Assembly (NCBI GenBank): GCA_910587745.1
Contig: CAJUNE010000026.1
Location: 1 to 17,750 of the forward strand
Length of the DNA: 17,750 bases
Reading direction: 5' to 3'
Origin: an uncultured Bacilli bacterium
Lineage (GTDB): Bacteria; Bacillota_I; Bacilli_A; RF39; UBA660
Below the pieces are notes generated by a model. The model had not been told where the DNA came from, ran no database searches, and saw nothing but the letters and a program-made list of their open reading frames with translations. This document shows positions 13,748 through 17,750 of this stretch, in pieces. The position numbers and the translations under genes were made by a program. Each line of letters begins with the position of its first letter. Position 1 is the stretch's first letter.

Positions 13748-14617
13748 ATGAAAACAAGAATGCAGAAATATTATGATGGAGATTCGAATACACTTCTTAG
13801 AGAACAGAAAAATTTGCATCTTTATGATAATATGGATAATATAGAAGATATAGATTATAAAATAGATACAAATGCGACTATTTTGCAAGATAATGCTAAA
13901 AATATTGATGTAGAACATATAAAAAAAATTCTTGATAATAAATATAATCAGGGCTCAAAAAGAAGAAGCATTTTACTTGAAGAAGAGCCACAAGAAGAAT
14001 TGAATGTTAATTTAGAAGAAACAAGAGAATATGATATTAATGCTATTCTTGAAAGAGCTAGAAGTGATAAAGAAGTTAATTATGAAAAAGAAAGATTAAA
14101 GAAACTTCGAGATACACAATTTGATATATTGACAAGTTTAGATTTAGATGAAGAAAAGAAAGAAATTAGTAATGAAAAAGAACATAATGAGCTTATGGAT
14201 TTAATAAATACAATTACAGCTAGAGAGTTAATATCTAAAGAAAAAATAAAAGAATCTGAAATAGAAAAAGAAGTTAATCCTTTAGATATTTTAACTGAGT
14301 TAAAGGGGAGTGATGATACAGTTATAGTTGGAGCAGCAAAAGAAGCTGAAAGCATTGGTGAAACATCTCCAATTATGTCTTTAGAAGAAGCTGATAAAAT
14401 TAAACCTCTTATAATGGAGGAAGATAGAAAAAATAATCAAGAGTTAACAAACACTTTACAATTTACTCAAAGTGATTTTGATGATTTTAATGATTTGAAA
14501 AAAGAAGTAAAATCTAGTAGAGCGCTAATATATGCAGTTATAATTATAGTAAGTCTGATTTTTATTGCAGGATTAATTATATTTTTAAATAAATTTTTAA
14601 ATCTAAATTGGTTTTAA
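13748..14617 (+). CDS. Acidic tail-anchored membrane protein, unknown function
   Basis: A 289-residue protein I do not recognise. It begins MKTRMQKYYDGDSNTLLREQ and continues as a long, highly charged, Glu/Asp/Lys-rich region (about 10-255) with helical and coiled-coil character and no obvious catalytic motif. It ends with one membrane segment (about 259-280, LIYAVIIIVSLIFIAGLIIF) and a tail of about nine residues. A single C-terminal anchor places the large acidic part in the cytoplasm, as for scaffold or adaptor proteins. I prefer ATG 13748, with AAGGAA at 13733-13738 as ribosome binding site. The ATG at 13715 overlaps the likely -10 box. It stands 15 nt before yunB and may share its transcript, hinting at a sporulation or cell-envelope role, but this is only context. 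Confidence 0.8.
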   Translation: MKTRMQKYYDGDSNTLLREQKNLHLYDNMDNIEDIDYKIDTNATILQDNAKNIDVEHIKKILDNKYNQGSKRRSILLEEEPQEELNVNLEETREYDINAILERARSDKEVNYEKERLKKLRDTQFDILTSLDLDEEKKEISNEKEHNELMDLINTITARELISKEKIKESEIEKEVNPLDILTELKGSDDTVIVGAAKEAESIGETSPIMSLEEADKIKPLIMEEDRKNNQELTNTLQFTQSDFDDFNDLKKEVKSSRALIYAVIIIVSLIFIAGLIIFLNKFLNLNWF

Positions 14618-14619
14618 TG

Positions 14620-14627
14620 CATATAGT
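14620..14627 (+). promoter_or_regulatory. Tentative sigma-E-type -10 for yunB
   Basis: CATATAGT differs at one position from the sigma-E -10 consensus CATACANT. yunB belongs to the sigma-E regulon in B. subtilis. No clear -35 is seen, and the predicted RNA start would fall on the start codon itself. Confidence 0.3.
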
Positions 14628-14632
14628 TTAAT

Positions 14633-15382
14633 ATGAAAAATATATTTAAGTCAAAATGTAATTCTAATAATATATTATGTTTAAGTAAAATTTTATTTTT
14701 AACATTTGTTTTTATTATTAGTTTTACATTTTTTTTATTCTTTAAATTTTCATCTAATATTAGTAAAAATATTATTCAAATTAGCGAAGCGGAGATTAAT
14801 AAAGTAAATTATACTTTTATTACAAATAAAATAAATCATGATTTGCTTAATAAAGAAACTTTAAAAAATATTTTAATAATAACTAAAAATAAAAATGATG
14901 AAATACTTTATGTTGATTTTAATTGGGATATCGCATATCAAGTTTTAGACAGTATTTCTAATACTCTTACAGATTCATTTGAAGATATGGAACAAGGTGA
15001 TATTGAAATAGCTTATTTTGATAAGAGTATTAGTCATAAAACTAATGGAATAATACTTAATATTCCAATTGGTAGTATATTTAATAATAATTATTTTTAT
15101 AATATAGGACCAAAAGTTCCAGTGAAGGTTAATTTTGTAGGAGCAGTTTTAACTAATTTGGAAACAAAAATAACAAATTATGGTTTAAATAATGCTTTAG
15201 TAGAAGTGTTTGTCTTTATTGAATTTCATAATCAAATTATGGCTCCGTTTGCTACTAAAGATATAACATTTAAATATGATGCTGTTATAGCTTCGATGAT
15301 GATTGAAGGAAAGGTTCCTAGTTTTTATAATGGAACTATTAATAAAACTAGTGATATTTACAGTGAAAGTCTAGAAAACTAG
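14633..15382 (+). CDS. yunB: Sporulation protein YunB
   Basis: YunB is a membrane protein made in the mother cell under sigma-E in B. subtilis and needed for normal spore formation; its biochemical role is unclear. The 249-residue protein (B. subtilis YunB is about 254) has one N-terminal membrane segment at about 15-38 and a large domain outside it. The family signature is strong in the C-terminal half: NIGPKVPVKVNFVGAVLTN, ITNYGLNNALVEV, APFATKDITF and EGKVPSFYNG. The start is unusual: no ribosome binding site is visible before ATG 14633, and no alternative ATG, GTG or TTG lies in the first 40 codons. It follows the tail-anchored protein by 15 nt, so it may be read by coupling, or from its own promoter with almost no leader. 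Confidence 0.92.
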   Translation: MKNIFKSKCNSNNILCLSKILFLTFVFIISFTFFLFFKFSSNISKNIIQISEAEINKVNYTFITNKINHDLLNKETLKNILIITKNKNDEILYVDFNWDIAYQVLDSISNTLTDSFEDMEQGDIEIAYFDKSISHKTNGIILNIPIGSIFNNNYFYNIGPKVPVKVNFVGAVLTNLETKITNYGLNNALVEVFVFIEFHNQIMAPFATKDITFKYDAVIASMMIEGKVPSFYNGTINKTSDIYSESLEN

Positions 15383-15402
15383 TTTTATTATTAAGACGTT
15401 TA

Positions 15403-15411
15403 TGTTATCAT
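15403..15411 (+). promoter_or_regulatory. Extended -10 candidate for the DAGK-fold gene
   Basis: TGTTATCAT at 15403-15411 fits TGn plus a -10 box (TATCAT). It ends 17 nt before the TTG start. No good -35. Confidence 0.35.
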
Positions 15412-15428
15412 AACTTTAGGTGATAAGT

Positions 15429-16283
15429 TTGAAACATATATTTTTAATAAGTCAGAATGTAAGTGATGATATTAATTTTTTAGTTAATAAAATACATGCT
15501 AGTTGTCAAACATTAGGATATGATAGTTATGCTATTACTATTGTGGGGTGTAATGAAGAATTGTTAGAGTGCGCCAAGAAGTGTAGTAAAGGCGACTATA
15601 TTGTTTATGCAGTTGGTGATGATAAAGAAATTAATGTAGTATTAAATGGCTTAATTAACGGAGAAGCTAAATTAGGAGTTATTCCTGTTGGATATAATAA
15701 TGATTTTTATCGGAGTTTAGATGAATATCGAAGTGATAGTTTAAATGTTAATGTGATGAGTGTTAATGGAAAATATGGACTTAATGTTTTTAGCCTAGGA
15801 ATTTATGCTGATATATGTGCTAATGTAGAAAAGTTTAAAAATTTACCTTTGCCGCCAAAAGCTCTTTATCATTTAAATAGCTTATATACTTTTCTTAAAT
15901 ATCGAAATCAAGTTATGGGAGTTAATGATTTCTTTCAAAAAAATACTTTATTAGCAGTATGTAATGGGTCTTATTATAGAGGAGGGTGTAAAATTACTCC
16001 TAGAGTTTTTATAAATAGTCCTAGTGTTGGTGTTACTATGGTGGAAGATATGACAAAATTACAAACATTTTTTTGGTTAGAAGTTATGGAAGGTATTTGT
16101 GAGGAAACTCCTAAGGTCGATATGTTTACGACAGATGAGGAAATACACATAGAAACAATGAATCTTTTAAATGGCCAAGTAGACGGAGAGGTTATAACTG
16201 GTAATGAATTTAGAGTTATACCTCATGCTGGTAATATAGAAGTAGTTAATAATAGAAGATTAATTAGAGAATTAAGAAAATAA
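15429..16283 (+). CDS. Diacylglycerol/lipid-kinase-fold protein with degenerate nucleotide loop
   Basis: The 284-residue protein has the layout of the DgkB/YegS/BmrU lipid kinase family: an N-terminal Rossmann-like half ending in LGVIPVGYNNDFYRSL (family GxxPxGxxNDfaR), and a beta-rich C-terminal half with NGSYYRGGCKITP and LNGQVDGEVI. The ATP-binding GGDGT motif has decayed to VGDDK at 62-66, although the following INVVLNGL fits the family. The DDG-type acidic site after the ITPR segment also reads NSPSVG. Lipid kinase activity is therefore doubtful; it may bind lipid or another protein, or use an altered nucleotide site. TTG 15429 is chosen because AGGTGA (15418-15423) lies 5 nt upstream; GTG 15420 overlaps that site. 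It follows yunB by 46 nt, so a sporulation link is possible but not shown. Confidence 0.8.
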   Translation: MKHIFLISQNVSDDINFLVNKIHASCQTLGYDSYAITIVGCNEELLECAKKCSKGDYIVYAVGDDKEINVVLNGLINGEAKLGVIPVGYNNDFYRSLDEYRSDSLNVNVMSVNGKYGLNVFSLGIYADICANVEKFKNLPLPPKALYHLNSLYTFLKYRNQVMGVNDFFQKNTLLAVCNGSYYRGGCKITPRVFINSPSVGVTMVEDMTKLQTFFWLEVMEGICEETPKVDMFTTDEEIHIETMNLLNGQVDGEVITGNEFRVIPHAGNIEVVNNRRLIRELRK

Positions 16284-16300
16284 AAATAGATTTAAAAATA

Positions 16301-16329
16301 TTGACTTTGCTGATGTTTAATGATATATT
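16301..16329 (+). promoter_or_regulatory. Promoter for tRNA-Met
   Basis: TTGACT (16301-16306) and TATATT (16324-16329) are 17 bp apart, and TG at 16321-16322 makes it an extended -10. This is the strongest promoter in the window, as expected for a stable RNA. The predicted RNA start is near 16336. Confidence 0.8.
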
Positions 16330-16331
16330 AG

Positions 16332-16351
16332 TAATGCATTTATTAATGCAT
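16332..16351 (+). repeat. Direct repeat TAATGCAT around the tRNA transcription start
   Basis: TAATGCAT occurs at 16332-16339 and 16344-16351, between the promoter and the tRNA. Each copy contains the palindrome ATGCAT. A third copy lies at 14616-14623 before yunB. Function unknown, possibly chance in AT-rich DNA. Confidence 0.5.
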
Positions 16352-16359
16352 ACTTTTAT

Positions 16360-16436
16360 GGCGATGTAGCTCAGTTGGCTAGAGCATCCGGTTCATACCC
16401 GGCAGGTCGGAAGTTCGAATCTTCTCGTCGCTACCA
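16360..16436 (+). tRNA. tRNA-Met (CAT), elongator type
   Basis: A full 77-nt cloverleaf with encoded CCA (16434-16436). Acceptor GGCGATG (16360-16366) pairs with CGTCGCT (16426-16432), including G1-U72 and U6-G67. D stem GCTC/GAGC is at 16369-16372 and 16382-16385. The anticodon loop TTCATAC has CAT at 16394-16396, and the T arm GGAAG-TTCGAAT-CTTCT is at 16409-16425. The TTCATACCCG core and the G1-U72 pair match elongator Met tRNAs such as that of B. subtilis as I recall it. The initiator marks (C1-A72 mismatch and three G-C pairs in the anticodon stem) are absent. Ile2 (lysidine) is less likely. The top anticodon-stem pair (27-43) is a T-C mismatch. Confidence 0.95.
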
Positions 16437-16448
16437 AATTAAAATTAA

Positions 16449-16475
16449 ACGTACTTGATAAAAGTATGTTTTTTA
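16449..16475 (+). terminator. Terminator of tRNA-Met
   Basis: ACGTACTT (16449-16456) pairs with AAGTATGT (16462-16469), 8 bp including one G-U, around a GATAA loop, followed by a T-run. The -35 box of the next gene begins inside its 5' arm and runs into the loop. Confidence 0.75.
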
Positions 16476-16483
16476 TTTATAAT
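16455..16483 (+). promoter_or_regulatory. Promoter for the XRE regulator gene
   Basis: TTGATA (16455-16460) and TATAAT (16478-16483) are 17 bp apart, with close matches at both boxes. The -10 ends 22 nt before the ATG. Confidence 0.75.
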
Positions 16484-16505
16484 GTTATTATTGGTGGTGA
16501 ATATT

Positions 16506-17213
16506 ATGGATCCTATAAAGATAGGTAAGTTTATTAGTAGTAAGCGTAAAGAAAATAATATGAGCCAAAGTGATTTAGCTAGTATCTTAAATGTTACTAA
16601 TCAAGCCGTTTCAAAATGGGAGAATGGTAGAGGAATTCCTGATATTGAAATGCTAAAAAAATTAAGTGAAGTTTTTAATATAAATATTGAGGAAATATTA
16701 TCAGGAGAAGAAAATAAGAAGAATAAGAGAAAAAATACTTTTTATTTTATTATATTATTAATAGTGATTGTTTTATTTGGAGGAACAATAGTATTTTTAA
16801 ACAATAAACATGAAGATTTTTATTTTTCAAGTTTAGCTACGGATAATGATAATTTTTCAATTAAAGGGGTTATGGCTTATTCTAAAGATAAAAAATCAAT
16901 TTATATTTCAGAAGTAAATTATGATGGGAAAGATGAAGAAAAATATAAAAGCATGGAATGTATTTTATATGAATCTAATGATTCTTTAGAAAAGACAATT
17001 AGTAAGTATGGAGATATTAACGATAAAAAAACAAATATGTTTCTTTTAACTGAATTATTAAAAGGGGTAGAATTCAATATAGATAGTTATGAATGTAGCT
17101 GTGCTAAAGAGTTTTGCAATAATTTGTTTTTAAGAATTAATGTTAAAAATATAGATAATAAAATAATAACTTATCAAATACCTATTCAGTTAGATAGAAG
17201 TTGTGAAGCATAA
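16506..17213 (+). CDS. Membrane-anchored XRE-family transcriptional regulator
   Basis: A 235-residue protein with three parts. Residues 6-61 are a Cro/C1-type helix-turn-helix (SQSDLASILNVTNQAVSKWE, then GIPDIEMLKKLSEVFNINIE), which binds DNA. A lysine-rich linker (about 66-77) leads into a single membrane helix (about 78-98, YFIILLIVIVLFGGTIVFL), and the rest lies outside the membrane with four cysteines (SMECILY, YECSCAKEFC). The layout suggests a one-component sensor in which an outside signal changes DNA binding, but no ligand is known. ATG 16506 is preferred over a start at 16455 because GGTGGTGA (16493-16500) is the ribosome binding site and the earlier start overlaps the promoter. It has its own promoter and terminator. 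The XRE domain is firm; the sensor role is inferred. Confidence 0.9.
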   Translation: MDPIKIGKFISSKRKENNMSQSDLASILNVTNQAVSKWENGRGIPDIEMLKKLSEVFNINIEEILSGEENKKNKRKNTFYFIILLIVIVLFGGTIVFLNNKHEDFYFSSLATDNDNFSIKGVMAYSKDKKSIYISEVNYDGKDEEKYKSMECILYESNDSLEKTISKYGDINDKKTNMFLLTELLKGVEFNIDSYECSCAKEFCNNLFLRINVKNIDNKIITYQIPIQLDRSCEA

Positions 17214-17215
17214 GT

Positions 17216-17256
17216 AAACGCAAAGTTTAGTATATACTACATTGCGTTTCTTTTGT
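17216..17256 (+). terminator. Terminator after the XRE regulator gene
   Basis: AAACGCAA (17216-17223) pairs with TTGCGTTT (17242-17249). The 18-nt loop contains a second perfect palindrome, TAGTATATACTA, so the hairpin is long. T-rich DNA follows. Confidence 0.8.
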
Positions 17257-17270
17257 TTTTAATTATTTTT

Positions 17271-17332
17271 TGATATTATTTTTATTAGAAAGGAGATTTA
17301 AAAAATATTAAAAATTAAAAAAATAATATTTT
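17271..17332 (+). other. Orphan promoter/ribosome-binding-site signals plus perfect inverted repeat
   Basis: TGATATTAT (17271-17279) resembles an extended -10, and AAAGGAG (17289-17295) an excellent ribosome binding site, at the spacing used by genes here. However, no ATG, GTG or TTG lies within the next 15 nt. Then AAAATATTA (17302-17310) and TAATATTTT (17324-17332) form a perfect 9-bp inverted repeat. This may be the remnant of a lost gene start or a small untranslated RNA. Confidence 0.4.
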
Positions 17333-17348
17333 AAGTTTTATTTATTTT

Positions 17349-17357
17349 TGGTATACT
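17349..17357 (+). promoter_or_regulatory. Extended -10 promoter for the thioredoxin-like gene
   Basis: TGGTATACT at 17349-17357 is TGn plus TATACT, ending 22 nt before the ATG and 7 nt before the ribosome binding site AAGGAGG (17365-17371). Weak -35. Confidence 0.5.
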
Positions 17358-17379
17358 TAATTTTAAGGAGGAGTAGATT

Positions 17380-17750
17380 ATGAAGGATAGAAAAATTATA
17401 TTGGCTAGTGCAGCTGCTTTAATTGCATTGTTAATTGTAGGAGGATTTTTAGCTTTTAAAAAGCCAGAAAAAGAAGAAAATAAACCTACACCAACCGCAG
17501 ATGCAATTAAATTTAAAGAAGAATATGAAAGTTTAAATGATACTATTAGAGAAAGTGATGGAGCTAAATATAATAGTGTAACAATACCAGAGGATAATCC
17601 GATAAAATATGTAGATGCGAAAGGTGCATTAGAAGTTTTAAAAAATGAAACAGCAATTATTTATGTAGGGGCAGAATGGTGTCCTTGGTGTAGAAATGCA
17701 GTTCCAGTATTATTTGATGCAGCTAAAGATACTAATATGAAAACAGTATA
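17380..17750 (+). CDS. Membrane-anchored thioredoxin-like protein (3' partial)
   Basis: The first 123 residues of a protein cut off by the window end. A basic N-terminus (MKDRK) and one hydrophobic segment (about 6-27, ILASAAALIALLIVGGFLAF) form a signal anchor, then a lysine/glutamate-rich linker leads to the thioredoxin-like fold. The redox motif is EWCPWCRNAVP with Cys101 and Cys104, after a beta strand TAIIYVGA, as in thioredoxins. The segment IPEDNPIKYVDAKGALEVL before it resembles the bacteriocin-accessory/PedC-like thioredoxin group I know from gut Bacillota. It should act outside the cell in thiol-disulfide exchange. The ribosome binding site AAGGAGG is near perfect. The cis-Pro and C-terminal helix of the fold would lie past the window end. 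Confidence 0.88.
   Translation, partial: MKDRKIILASAAALIALLIVGGFLAFKKPEKEENKPTPTADAIKFKEEYESLNDTIRESDGAKYNSVTIPEDNPIKYVDAKGALEVLKNETAIIYVGAEWCPWCRNAVPVLFDAAKDTNMKTV

Noticed and set aside
14080..14355. Ser/Phe-rich minus-strand frame inside the tail-anchored gene
   Set aside because: Reverse complement of a Glu/Lys-rich coding region, which commonly yields such Ser/Phe/Leu-rich shadows.
17211..17379. A small protein gene between the XRE regulator and the thioredoxin-like gene
   Set aside because: A ribosome binding site is present but no start codon follows at a usable distance, and the downstream frames close quickly.
1..17750. Mycoplasma-type genetic code, suggested by the AT-richness
   Set aside because: Several intact genes (dxs, the rhomboid gene, the RHH gene) end in TGA and none needs TGA as Trp; sporulation genes also exclude mycoplasmas.
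1..17750. CRISPR array, insertion sequence, or prophage
   Set aside because: No regularly spaced repeats, transposase or integrase genes, or terminal inverted repeats were seen on either strand.

Overview
The window comes from a very AT-rich, low-GC Gram-positive bacterium of the Bacillota that forms endospores. Three sporulation markers support this: sigG, a YlmC/YmxH-family gene and yunB. Lipoprotein processing (a lipobox protein and lspA) and AGGAGG-type ribosome binding sites fit the same group. Genes end in TGA as well as TAA or TAG and no in-frame TGA is seen, so the standard bacterial code applies rather than the mycoplasma code. The overall style (AT-rich, compact, sporulation genes kept, a large surface protein with Ig/FN3-like repeats) resembles uncultured gut Bacilli, but that placement is inference.

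Layout. Positions 1-1102 hold the 3' part of a large surface protein whose C-terminus contains a sharply GC-richer block (about 901-1030) resembling a diversified lectin-type cassette. A 52-residue ribbon-helix-helix protein follows (1122-1280). Single-gene units come next: dxs (isoprenoids), priA (replication restart), a Fic-fold protein lacking the usual catalytic His, and sigG. Positions 7110-10944 hold a small lipoprotein gene, then ylmC, lspA, rluD and fhs. The order sigG-ylmC-lspA-rluD matches the Bacillus subtilis sigG-ylmC...lspA-ylyB region with the intervening genes missing. After a strong terminator come a small convergent membrane-protein gene on the minus strand, a rhomboid protease gene coupled to rluB, and a minus-strand ferredoxin with a metallothionein-like Cys-rich tail. 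Positions 13748-16283 carry an acidic tail-anchored protein of unknown function, yunB, and a diacylglycerol-kinase-fold protein with a degenerate nucleotide-binding loop. The window closes with tRNA-Met(CAT), a membrane-anchored XRE regulator and the start of a thioredoxin-like protein.

How the parts work together. Most genes are housekeeping (dxs, priA, lspA, rluD, rluB, fhs, tRNA) interleaved with a sporulation set (sigG, ylmC, yunB, possibly the tail-anchored protein). Most promoters show a TATAAT-like -10, often extended with TGn, ending only about 17-26 nt before the start codon, so leaders are very short. The clear exception is sigG: its ribosome binding site lies inside a 16-bp RNA hairpin, recalling the translation-dampening leader hairpin described for B. 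subtilis sigG.

The best candidates for something new are the variable-looking cassette of the first gene, the sigG leader hairpin, the ferredoxin with the Cys-rich tail, the Fic protein without its His, and two terminators whose GNRA tetraloop contains the stop codon. No CRISPR array, IS element, reverse transcriptase or phage gene is visible. No stretch longer than 300 bases lacks a gene.
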